Source: a candidate division KSB1 bacterium (GTDB taxonomy: Bacteria; Zhuqueibacterota; Zhuqueibacteria; Zhuqueibacterales; Zhuqueibacteraceae). From it: a stretch of DNA of 64,000 bases. Every line of letters begins with the position of its first letter. Position 1 is the stretch's first letter. The stretch covers positions 82,529 to 146,528 of the forward strand of contig JAPDQB010000009.1 in NCBI GenBank assembly GCA_034506175.1. Reading direction: 5' to 3'. The translations under genes and the position numbers were made by a program. Positions 1 through 8,116 of the stretch are shown here, in pieces. Below the pieces are notes generated by a model that saw only the letters and a list, made by a program, of their open reading frames with translations, did not search any database and was not told the origin of the DNA.

Positions 1-1596
1 ATCGCCGTGGTTGCTGCCATTGGCGGGATAGGTTCCGCAGTTGCACAAAACATTGTGGAAACCCGCCTTTCTTCCGAGGCCGCGGGCAGTGAAGGCGTTT
101 TTGTACGCATCAACCGCCCCGCTACCGCTCGCCACGGCACCATCGGCGCGCCGGTGGTCATTCATGTCGCCGGCGGCTTTGGCAGCAATGGGCTTACTGT
201 TGCCAATCCGCCGTGGTCTTTGCCGGATTGCATCGAGATTCGTTTCAACTTCCCCGGTGGCGGCTCGGGTGCCACGTTGAGTGGCGGCGTTTATGACGAT
301 CGCGGACCGAATTGCCTGAAGGCGTTGCGCGAGGTCATCCGCTTTGCGCTGGGCACAACGGCGGACGTGAATGGCAAAAAACTCTCCCAACTGGTGAATC
401 CCATCGTTCCGCTCGCTTCCAATGTCGGCCTTGTCGGTTGGTCGAATGGCGGCAACGCCACGCTTGCTGTCGCCGGCGTGCACGGCAGCGAAATCGCGGG
501 GCTCGCGTGGATCGCGAATTGGGAGTCGCCGGTGGGCGATGGCATGGCAAACGCCGAATGTGGCGCGCATCCACGTCCGGGTGGTGGCGTGCAAAACCCG
601 GAAGTGAATCCGGCCTACAATCCCGGCACCGGTGAGTTCGATTTGACGGTGCTGGCGTATAGTGACACGGTCAACATCGCGGCGCAAGGGCCGGCGTTGC
701 GCGGCGGTTTGTATTTCGACAGTAATCGCAATGGTGTTCCTGATTGGGGAAGCGATTTCATTTTGCATCCACATCGGTGGAGCGTTGACAATGTCACGAA
801 AGTTTATTATTCCAACCGCATTATCAAAGCCGCCAGCGCAGGCAATCTGCTGCCAACGCCAATGCCTTCACACATTGCCGGCGTGGCGGAGACCGCGGAG
901 TTTTGGCATTGGCGCAATGGCGAGAATTGGTTTGCCGACGCTGTGAAGCACAATCCCCAGCTCATGTTTCTCGTCGAAGCCTCTGCATCCGATCACGTGC
1001 AAAGCGCGCCGGATCATCCACATGTGTTGATTCAATACGAGGGCATGCGCCTGGCGGGCGCGCGTTTCGTGCGCTTGAATCCCGATCGCGCGTATGTGGA
1101 AAACGTGCTCGGTCGTTCAGCGGCGACTGCTGCGGACAACGATGCATTCACGCCCTTCGATCATTTGAGCATTCGCAATGCATTGGAACCGGCAGGGGCA
1201 GGAGGGGTGCCGACCAACGCCGGCGTGGCAGCGGCGATTTATGAGCTGGCCGATCGCACGCAGTATGGCAATCTCTCTCCACAACTCGGCGGCGTTTTGA
1301 CGAGTGTGAAGGAGAGAGAGGCTGCCCTGCCGGCGGCTTTTGCGCTGGCGCAGAATTATCCGAATCCATTCAATCCCTCTACCGTGATCAGTTTTCAGTT
1401 GCCGGCAAACAGCCATGTGACGCTGAAGGTGTTTGATGTGAATGGCCGTGAAGTGACGACGCTCGTGGAGGGCAATCTCGCCGCGGGAAATCACGCCGTG
1501 ACGTTTGCGCCGCGCAATTTGGCCGGAGGAATTTACTTCTACCAACTCACCGCCGGAAAATTTTCAGAGAGGCGTAAAGCCGTGTTGATGAAATAG
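1..1596 (+). CDS. Secreted alpha/beta-hydrolase-like protein with T9SS sorting domain (5' partial)
   Basis: The reading frame is open from base 1, so the start lies upstream of the window. The first residues (ending AVAQ) look like the tail of a signal peptide. The body has a nucleophile-elbow motif GWSNGG around residue 145, preceded by hydrophobic beta-strand residues, as in alpha/beta hydrolases. A repeat-free linker leads to a T9SS type A C-terminal domain of about 85 residues, beginning QNYPNPFNPST and ending in a basic KAVLMK tail. This domain is normally removed on export across the outer membrane. The gene is highly similar along most of its length to the gene at 4508-6157, so the two are recent tandem paralogues. 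The substrate is not recognisable. An esterase or peptidase role is an inference from the fold alone. Confidence 0.8.
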   Translation: MAVVAAIGGIGSAVAQNIVETRLSSEAAGSEGVFVRINRPATARHGTIGAPVVIHVAGGFGSNGLTVANPPWSLPDCIEIRFNFPGGGSGATLSGGVYDDRGPNCLKALREVIRFALGTTADVNGKKLSQLVNPIVPLASNVGLVGWSNGGNATLAVAGVHGSEIAGLAWIANWESPVGDGMANAECGAHPRPGGGVQNPEVNPAYNPGTGEFDLTVLAYSDTVNIAAQGPALRGGLYFDSNRNGVPDWGSDFILHPHRWSVDNVTKVYYSNRIIKAASAGNLLPTPMPSHIAGVAETAEFWHWRNGENWFADAVKHNPQLMFLVEASASDHVQSAPDHPHVLIQYEGMRLAGARFVRLNPDRAYVENVLGRSAATAADNDAFTPFDHLSIRNALEPAGAGGVPTNAGVAAAIYELADRTQYGNLSPQLGGVLTSVKEREAALPAAFALAQNYPNPFNPSTVISFQLPANSHVTLKVFDVNGREVTTLVEGNLAAGNHAVTFAPRNLAGGIYFYQLTAGKFSERRKAVLMK

Positions 1597-1782
1597 GGGG
1601 GAGGAGATTTTATTCGGCCAAACACAATAATTTTACTTGCGGCTCGTTCCATTCAGGTAGAACAAACGTCCGGCAGAGTGCTTCAAAATTTACGCTGCCC
1701 AATAATCACTAAAAACTCATTGAGCGCTGATACCGCAGTATCGGCCATTGAAATTGATTTCAAAAATTTGGGAGATTGTGCG

Positions 1783-2679
1783 ATGGGCTATCGAATCCCG
1801 ATTTCTTATGCTCCGATCTTTTTGTCGGCGCTGCTTTAGTGCGGCTGCAAGGATGAAGACGCTTTGATTAACCCGCTGCAATCGCAGCCGCAACCAACCG
1901 GCGGCCCGTACTTTCATCAAATCTACAGCGCCTCCAGCAGCGATGGCTTGAACTGGACTTTCGACAATCGCATTTTGCTCGATCATGCTTCTGTGCCCGC
2001 TGCGATTGTGACACCCGCAGGAAAAATTCGCATCTATTATGTCGATGCCTCGCGGGTGCCGGAGAACACCAATTGCGCCGAGTCCAGCGACGGCGGCGTG
2101 ACCTTCACGGTGCTCGGTTGCACCATCGCCAATCGCGCCAACGACAAGGCGCTCGACCCGAGCATCGTGCTGTTGCCGGATGGCCGCTATCGGCTTTACT
2201 ACTACGCCAGCAAGCAGAATCCCAACACCAGCGACAAGCATTCGATCTACAGCGCGATTTCGAGCTATGGCGTTCATTTCACGCAGGAGCAGGAGGTCTT
2301 TGCACGGGAAGGGTTGGTCGATCCCGACGTGTTTCAAATGGGCAACGAGTGGTTCATGTATGTTTTCAGCCTCAACGAGGGCGCAACCATTGTTGCGCGC
2401 AGCCGTGATGGCTTGAATTTCAGCTATGTTGGGCCATTGGGTTTGCGCGACTGGGGCACGACCGCGTCGGTGAAGCTCGATGACGGCCGCTGGCGCTTGT
2501 ATGCCTTCAATCAACGCGGCAATCAAACCGTGGGCAGCTTTGTTTCGAGCGACGGGTTGAACTGGACACAGGAAGCCGGCGTGCGTTTCACCGCGCCCAC
2601 GGGCTGGCAGGTCACCGACCCCTTCGTCGTGCGCCTGCCCGATGGCACGTGGAAGATGGTGATGAAGATGCATCAATGA
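1783..2679 (+). pseudogene. GH43-like five-bladed propeller lipoprotein with an in-frame amber codon in its signal peptide
   Basis: A start ATG at 1783 is preceded by GGGAG at 1770-1774 and opens a typical lipoprotein signal peptide (MGYRIPISYAPIFLSALL). A TAG stop sits at 1837-1839, directly before Cys-Gly-Cys. The frame then stays open for 280 codons to 2679. If the TAG were Leu (TTG, one base different), the site would read L-C-G-C, a perfect lipobox. The body repeats blades such as DPSIVLLPDG and DPDVFQMGNEW and contains S-x-DGLNW Asp-box-like turns, typical of glycosidase-type beta-propellers (GH43/GH32 clan). The only later starts are TTG codons such as 1864, without a good ribosome site and without a signal peptide. 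Either the gene is freshly inactivated, the base is an error, or the amber is suppressed. Confidence 0.7.
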
Positions 2680-2765
2680 AGAAATTTTGTAGTCGCGCCT
2701 TCAGGCGCGGACACTGAAGGGTCTACTACGAAAGTTACTTTCACGAAAGTAAGAAAGGAGCAACC
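2680..2765. repeat. Family-B palindromic repeat between genes
   Basis: The spacer holds GTAGTCGCGCCTTCAGGCGC and its folding partner around ACTGAAGGGTCTACTACG, then a second small inverted pair ACTTTCGTA/GAAAGT. It is one of the family-B intergenic palindromes (core CGCCTTCAGGCG) seen elsewhere in the window. AAGGAG at its right end is the ribosome-binding site of the next gene. Confidence 0.5.
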
Positions 2766-4298
2766 ATGAAGCGAGCAAATTTTCTGATCATCAACCTTCT
2801 CTTTGCACTCTCCGCCTCGGCGCAGCACGGCATCGATCCGCATTGGTCAACGCCCACGCCAGTGGCGAAATCCAATCCCAACGCCTCCACTACCGGCGCG
2901 GTGGCGAACAACATGGTGGTGACCGCCAACGGCACGGTCATCATTTTTTACAAAGAGAACAATGCGAATTACCACGTTGGCTCGAACGACAACGGCAAAA
3001 CCTGGAACGCGCCCGCGCCCACGCTTTTTACACCGGCCACGAAAACCGGCGGCAACAGCACGATCAGCGCGGACATTGACCTCGCCGGGAACATTCACAC
3101 CATTTGGGCAGCGCGTACGCCTTCCGGTTTGTTCTACTCGCGCTGGGAGGCAGCCACGCAAAGCTGGTCGGATACGCTGCGCCTTTCCCAAAGCGTGCGC
3201 CATCGCATCAGCTACAGTCAGCTCACCACCGACCGCAAGCAGCGTCTGCACGTTTGCTGGATGGACGGCGAGATACAATCAAAATTGTATTCCGAGGTGC
3301 TCTATGCCCGCTCACTCGATGGCGGCCGGACGTGGAGCACGCCGCTGCGCTTGAGCAAGGATGACAACATGCACTCGGCGTTCCCCATGCCGGACTTTTC
3401 CGGCGCGACGAGCGACACGCTCGGCATCGCCTGGCGCGACAGTGTGAGCAGCAACAATTGGGACATCATGATGGCGTACACGCTCGACGCTGGCGCAAGC
3501 TGGTCGCAGCCGTTGCTGGTGAGCGGCGGCAGTGGCATTCAATCCGATCCCAGTTTGATTGTGGACAAAAACGGCATCTTTCATTTGGCGCACCACGAAT
3601 ATCCGCAAGGCGGCGGGCCGCAATCGGCCAATGTCAAATACGGCTATTCCACCAATCACGGCTTGAGCTGGACCTTCCAGCAGCTTTCGCCAGCCAACGT
3701 GCGCAGCCATCTCGTGAAAGAGGCATACGATTATGCCAACGACGTGGTGTGGATTTTTTGGAAGGACGAGCGCGATTTTGTTTCACCGTTCGACCGGCGC
3801 GCGGACATCATCGGCGCCGCCATCACCAATCGCGGCACGACCCTCGGCAGCCCGGAGTTTCTCTCCGACGGCGGCAGCACCGAGTATGGTTTTCACAATT
3901 TCAAAATCGGGCCGGACGGCATCGCGCGCGCGCATTTCAACACATTTTACTCCGACGGTATGCCTTCGACGATTTATTACACTGAGCGCCGCAGCGTGAG
4001 CACGGACGTGAGCGAAGCGCCCTCTGCTGTGCCGCAGAAATTTGTGTTGGCGCAGAATTATCCGAATCCATTTAACCCAGCGACCGTGATCAGTTTTCAG
4101 TTGCCGGTGAGCGGTCACGTGACGCTCAAAGTGTTCGACGTGAATGGCCGAGAAGTTTCGACGCTGGTGGATAGTGAAATGGCGGCGGGAAATCACGCTG
4201 TGACATTTGCGCCGCGCGATTTGGCCGGCGGGATTTATTTCTACCAACTCACCGCCGGCAAATTTTCACAAACGCGCAAGGCGGTGATGGTGAAATAA
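2766..4298 (+). CDS. Sialidase-like BNR-repeat secreted protein with T9SS domain
   Basis: The start ATG at 2766 follows AAGGAG with good spacing and opens a Sec signal peptide cleaved near SASAQ (about residue 20). The body contains Asp-box/BNR turns spaced along the chain: SNDNGKTW, SLDGGRTW, TLDAGASW and STNHGLSW. Such turns mark six-bladed propellers of the sialidase superfamily. No arginine triad can be assigned with certainty, so enzymatic sialidase activity is not claimed. The last 85 residues are a T9SS type A domain (FVLAQNYPNPFNPAT to KAVMVK). The DNA from 4083 through the stop and beyond is identical to the end of the next gene. Confidence 0.85.
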   Translation: MKRANFLIINLLFALSASAQHGIDPHWSTPTPVAKSNPNASTTGAVANNMVVTANGTVIIFYKENNANYHVGSNDNGKTWNAPAPTLFTPATKTGGNSTISADIDLAGNIHTIWAARTPSGLFYSRWEAATQSWSDTLRLSQSVRHRISYSQLTTDRKQRLHVCWMDGEIQSKLYSEVLYARSLDGGRTWSTPLRLSKDDNMHSAFPMPDFSGATSDTLGIAWRDSVSSNNWDIMMAYTLDAGASWSQPLLVSGGSGIQSDPSLIVDKNGIFHLAHHEYPQGGGPQSANVKYGYSTNHGLSWTFQQLSPANVRSHLVKEAYDYANDVVWIFWKDERDFVSPFDRRADIIGAAITNRGTTLGSPEFLSDGGSTEYGFHNFKIGPDGIARAHFNTFYSDGMPSTIYYTERRSVSTDVSEAPSAVPQKFVLAQNYPNPFNPATVISFQLPVSGHVTLKVFDVNGREVSTLVDSEMAAGNHAVTFAPRDLAGGIYFYQLTAGKFSQTRKAVMVK

Positions 4299-4403
4299 GA
4301 ATTGTAGCGCAGGCTTCCAGCCTGCAGGAGTTATGCAATCGCAAAAACTTTTTTCGAGCCGTAAAATTCGGCAGGCAGGATGCCTGGGTTACAAAAGCAG
4401 CGG
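4083..4403 (+). repeat. 321-bp exact repeat, copy 1 (T9SS domain end plus downstream spacer)
   Basis: This stretch covers the C-terminal two thirds of the sorting domain of the BNR protein, its stop codon and about 105 bp of downstream spacer. By eye it matches 5942-6262 base for base at a constant offset of 1859. The first difference comes at 4404 (G versus C). Confidence 0.8.
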
Positions 4404-4507
4404 GCAAATTTTCACAAACGCGCAAGGCGATTTTGATGAAATAAAAATTGGTGAAGTTCAGCCCGGCTCAGGCAGGTGCCTGCGCTATCGCACGGAGCAG
4501 CAGAAAA
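4299..4507. repeat. Intergenic family-A repeat region
   Basis: The spacer contains GTAGCGCAGGCTTCCAGCC followed by TGCAGG, a half unit of the family-A palindrome. It also holds GCAGGCAGGATGCC and a vestigial copy of the T9SS domain end (TTTTCACAAACGCGCAAGGC with a following GATGAAATAA). GGAG at 4494-4497 serves the next gene. Confidence 0.5.
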
Positions 4508-6157
4508 ATGAGAAAGCACAACAGCGGGATCATCGTGAGAAAGCAAAAACTTTTCGCCATGCTCATTGCAATCGCGTCAACCATGCCGCTGGCCTCGGCA
4601 AGCGCGCAGAGTTTTATCGAAACGCGCCTTCGGTCCGAAGCCGGCGGCGTGGAAGGAATTTTCATTCACATCACGCCACCAGTGCAGGCGCGTTATGGCG
4701 CCAGCGGCGCACCGGTGGTCATTCATCTCGCCGGCGGCTTCAGCAGCATCGGCTTGACGGTCGCCAATCCGCCGTGGTCGTTGCCGGATTGCATCGAGAT
4801 TCGTTTCAACTTTCCCGGTGGCGGTTCGGGCCCAACGTTGAGTGGCGGCATTTATGACGATCGTGGACCAAATTGTTTGAAAGCCTTGCGTGACGTCATC
4901 CGCTTTGCGTTGGGCATCACTGCGGATGTGAATGGCAAAAAACTCTCCCAACTGGTGAATCCCATCGTTCCGCTCGCTTCCAATGTCGGCCTTGTCGGTT
5001 GGTCGAATGGCGGCAATGGCACGCTTGGCGTTGCCGGTGTGCATGGCAGTGAAATCGCCGGCTTGGCGTGGATCGTGAATTGGGAGTCGCCGGTGGGCGA
5101 TGGCATGGCCAATCTCGAATGCGGCGCGCTGCCGCGGCCGGGCGTGAGTGGACAGAATCCCGCCGTGAATCCGGCCTATAATCCCGACACCGGTGAGTTT
5201 GATTTGACGATGTTGGCGTACAGTGACACGGTCAACATCGCGGTGCAAGGGCCGGCGTTGCGCGGCGGTTTGTATTTCGATGTCCGTCGCAACGGCATTG
5301 CCGACCTCGGGGTCGATTTCATCCTGCGGCCGCATCTCTGGCGCGTTGACAATGTCCCGAAAGTTTATTATTCCAATCGTATCATCAAGGCTGCCAGCGC
5401 GGGCAATCTCCTGCCGGCGACATGGCCCTCACACATCTCCAGTGTTGCGGAGACCGGAGAGTTTTGGCATTGGCGTGACGGCGGGCATTGGTTTGCAGAG
5501 GCCGTCAGGCAGCTTCCCAATCTCATGTTCATCGTCGAAGCCGCGGCCGTGGATCATCTGCAAACGGCGCCGGATCATCCGCATGTGCTGATTCAATACG
5601 AAGGCATGCGCCAGGCGGGCGCGCGTTTCGTGCGCTTGAATCCCGATCGCGCGTATGTGGAAAGCGTGCTTGGTCGTTCAGCGGCGACTGCTGCGGACAA
5701 CGATGCATTCACGCCCTTCGATCATTTGAGCATTCGCAATGCACTGGAACCGGCAGGCGCCGGCGGCGTGCCAACCAATGCCGGCGTGGCAGCGGCGATT
5801 TATGAGCTGGCCGATCGCACGCAGTATGGCAATCTCTCTCCACAACTCGGCGGCGTTTTGACGAGTGTGAAGGAGAGAGAGGCTGCCCTGCCGGCGGCTT
5901 TTGCGCTGGCGCAGAATTATCCGAATCCATTCAATCCCTCTACCGTGATCAGTTTTCAGTTGCCGGTGAGCGGTCACGTGACGCTCAAAGTGTTCGACGT
6001 GAATGGCCGAGAAGTTTCGACGCTGGTGGATAGTGAAATGGCGGCGGGAAATCACGCTGTGACATTTGCGCCGCGCGATTTGGCCGGCGGGATTTATTTC
6101 TACCAACTCACCGCCGGCAAATTTTCACAAACGCGCAAGGCGGTGATGGTGAAATAA
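4508..6157 (+). CDS. Secreted alpha/beta-hydrolase-like protein with T9SS domain, paralogue of the first gene
   Basis: The ATG at 4508 is chosen because GGAG lies 10 bases upstream and a basic, hydrophobic signal peptide follows (RKQKLFAMLIAIAS, cleaved near ASAQ). An upstream in-frame start at 4448 would add residues from repeat DNA. The body has the same nucleophile elbow GWSNGG as its paralogue at the window start, and about the same length (549 residues). At the DNA level it follows the first gene up to the shared stretch ACCGTGATCAGTTTTCAG at 5942, then switches to the sequence of the BNR gene's sorting domain. The gene is therefore a mosaic of its two neighbours. Substrate unknown. Confidence 0.85.
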   Translation: MRKHNSGIIVRKQKLFAMLIAIASTMPLASASAQSFIETRLRSEAGGVEGIFIHITPPVQARYGASGAPVVIHLAGGFSSIGLTVANPPWSLPDCIEIRFNFPGGGSGPTLSGGIYDDRGPNCLKALRDVIRFALGITADVNGKKLSQLVNPIVPLASNVGLVGWSNGGNGTLGVAGVHGSEIAGLAWIVNWESPVGDGMANLECGALPRPGVSGQNPAVNPAYNPDTGEFDLTMLAYSDTVNIAVQGPALRGGLYFDVRRNGIADLGVDFILRPHLWRVDNVPKVYYSNRIIKAASAGNLLPATWPSHISSVAETGEFWHWRDGGHWFAEAVRQLPNLMFIVEAAAVDHLQTAPDHPHVLIQYEGMRQAGARFVRLNPDRAYVESVLGRSAATAADNDAFTPFDHLSIRNALEPAGAGGVPTNAGVAAAIYELADRTQYGNLSPQLGGVLTSVKEREAALPAAFALAQNYPNPFNPSTVISFQLPVSGHVTLKVFDVNGREVSTLVDSEMAAGNHAVTFAPRDLAGGIYFYQLTAGKFSQTRKAVMVK

Positions 6158-6262
6158 GAATTGTAGCGCAGGCTTCCAGCCTGCAGGAGTTATGCAATCG
6201 CAAAAACTTTTTTCGAGCCGTAAAATTCGGCAGGCAGGATGCCTGGGTTACAAAAGCAGCGG
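5942..6262 (+). repeat. 321-bp exact repeat, copy 2
   Basis: Second copy of the stretch at 4083-4403. It covers the end of this gene's T9SS domain, the stop codon and the downstream family-A half unit. Near identity continues past the single mismatch at 6263. Confidence 0.8.
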
Positions 6263-6646
6263 CCAAATTTTCACAAACGCGCAAGGCGGTGTTGATGAGG
6301 TGAATCGTGACACGGGCGTACGAGTTTAGCCCTCTGAACCGGAGTGTAATGCTTTAGCGTTGCGGTTGGTGCTGTATACTGTTTGAATTCTAAAGATCAG
6401 TGAACACCTGAATGAAGCAAAACCAAAGCGTTGCATTTCGAATTTTGTTTTGCTAAATTCTTACACGTAAATTCTTACACGCCGGCTGCCTGCCTGCAAG
6501 AGCCTGCTGCAAGGCAAAAGCTTTCTCACTCCTCTAATTCGGCAGGCAGGATGCCTGGGTTACAAAAGCAGCGGCCAAATTTTCCCAAACGCACAAGGCG
6601 CTGTGGTTGCGATGATACCACGCTTGAACCTCGCGAGGAGTTTGTC
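6158..6646. other. Intergenic repeat cluster (families A and C)
   Basis: No gene is seen in this 489-bp gap. It holds the tail of the exact repeat, a relic of a T9SS domain end (ACGCGCAAGGCGGTGTTGAT then TGAGG), one family-C palindrome (6317-6481) and GCAGG/CCTGC-rich family-A pieces up to about 6560. The stretch 6264-6532 recurs at 15484-15739. GAGGAG at 6635-6640 is the ribosome site of the next gene. Confidence 0.6.
6317..6481. repeat. Family-C palindromic element, copy 1
   Basis: It begins CGTACGAGTTTAGC and ends GCTAAATTCTTACACG, an imperfect terminal inverted repeat of about 14 bp. The last 14 bases (TAAATTCTTACACG) are tandemly duplicated at 6468-6481. Other copies lie at 15537, 16903 and 21627. 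Confidence 0.6.
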
Positions 6647-8116
6647 ATGCTTTTCACCGCAAAAATGCTGGCAGTTGCTCTGCTTGTCCTGTTGTGGCTT
6701 TGGCCCGGTGAAGCCGTTCCGCAAGCTGCGGGTGAAACGCAGATTTGGTTTCAACACGACGACTTTGTGGATGTCAACGGCGACGGAGAACCCGAGTTCG
6801 TTCCGGACATGCTGGCACGATGGTACAATCACGGAACGTGGAGCCGCGCTCTCGACAACATGGCCGTTTATTCCCTGCACGAGAACCTGTTCAAAACCGG
6901 TGGCGCTCCCAATGGCATGGGCGAAAAATTTCTGCGGCTGTTGCGGGATCATTTCGGTGACAAACCAACCGCCGAACTCCACACGGCCTACTTGAAATTG
7001 ATCTTGCCGGTGCTGCATGCGCATGGCGTCGCATTGCAAATCCACACGGTGGGTTCCAAGGGCGATTTTGTTCCCTGGGAAATGTACGGCACCACGAATG
7101 GGCAGGATACCATCGTCTATCCCCGTAACCCCAAGGGGCTGGAATTAGTGCAACGGACGCTGCGTCTCGTCAACGGCGTGTGCGACAGTCTCTTCGATGA
7201 CGGCTATCGCGTCAGCTCCATAAAACTCCAAAGTGTGCTCTCCGGCCTTTGGCAGCGCGGCTTGCAGAACAATGTTTACTGCGCTCTGGAATACATGAAG
7301 GCGGTTCAGGCAGAGTATCCAGAGATCAAATTTTATTTGGGCGATGCCCTGCTGCAAAGGCGCGATCATGACAAACAAAAGGGTTGGCGGGAGGCTTATC
7401 AGGCCCTGCATCAAACGATGCGCCATGATCAAAAAGGATATGCGCACCTGAATTTTGAAGGCCTCCGCCTTGAGTTCGACAAAAATTGGCAGGATTCTCT
7501 TCAATTCGAAAATGCCCGGGGTTGGCATGAATTGACTGACGCCGGAGCATTTGCCATGATCCGGAGTTTCGGCTGGAAGGCGGGCCTGGAGCACAACCAT
7601 CCCCATGCGGCTGATGAATGGGAGTATGAAAAAGTGGTGCTCCGCACCGCCGCCAAGTCGCGCGAGCTCAACCTGCATTGGGATTTTGCCGTGTTGCACA
7701 GCGATGAAGCTGGAGGCAGCGGTCGCGCTTACCCTTACGAGGTTGCGCCCGAAAATCGCGGGCCAAATGAGCCACCCACTTTTGCCTCAGTGTTGAATAA
7801 ACTTTTCGATTTTTATAATGCAGTGACCTCTGTCCATCAGCTTGATCCGGTCACGGGGTTTCGGATGTTTCAAAACCATCCCAATCCGTTTAACTCAACA
7901 ACCACGATTCGTTTTTCACTACCACAGCGAGAGCATGTGAGCCTGAAAGTCTTCGATGTTCTCGGCAGAAAAGTGACAACGCTCGTAGATGGTGAATTGA
8001 ACCCAGGGGAGCAGTCGGTTGTCTTTGACGCAAAGAACTTACCGAGCGGTGTGTATTTCTATCGCTTGCAGGCAGGAACATTTGTTCAACAAAGAAAAAT
8101 CGAGGTACTAAGATGA
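6647..8116 (+). CDS. Secreted protein of unknown function with T9SS domain
   Basis: The ATG at 6647 is preferred over farther upstream in-frame starts because GAGGAG ends six bases before it and a clean signal peptide follows (AVALLVLLWLWPGEAVPQA). The roughly 380-residue mature body is acidic and aromatic, with motifs HDDFVDVNGDGEPEF near its start and EHNHPHAADEWEYEK near its end. It resembles an (alpha/beta)8-type domain, but no family is recognised with confidence. The C-terminus is a T9SS sorting domain (NHPNPFNSTT to KIEVLR). The stop overlaps the start of the next gene (ATGA), so the two are translationally coupled and probably act together, perhaps on a polysaccharide. Confidence 0.8.
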   Translation: MLFTAKMLAVALLVLLWLWPGEAVPQAAGETQIWFQHDDFVDVNGDGEPEFVPDMLARWYNHGTWSRALDNMAVYSLHENLFKTGGAPNGMGEKFLRLLRDHFGDKPTAELHTAYLKLILPVLHAHGVALQIHTVGSKGDFVPWEMYGTTNGQDTIVYPRNPKGLELVQRTLRLVNGVCDSLFDDGYRVSSIKLQSVLSGLWQRGLQNNVYCALEYMKAVQAEYPEIKFYLGDALLQRRDHDKQKGWREAYQALHQTMRHDQKGYAHLNFEGLRLEFDKNWQDSLQFENARGWHELTDAGAFAMIRSFGWKAGLEHNHPHAADEWEYEKVVLRTAAKSRELNLHWDFAVLHSDEAGGSGRAYPYEVAPENRGPNEPPTFASVLNKLFDFYNAVTSVHQLDPVTGFRMFQNHPNPFNSTTTIRFSLPQREHVSLKVFDVLGRKVTTLVDGELNPGEQSVVFDAKNLPSGVYFYRLQAGTFVQQRKIEVLR

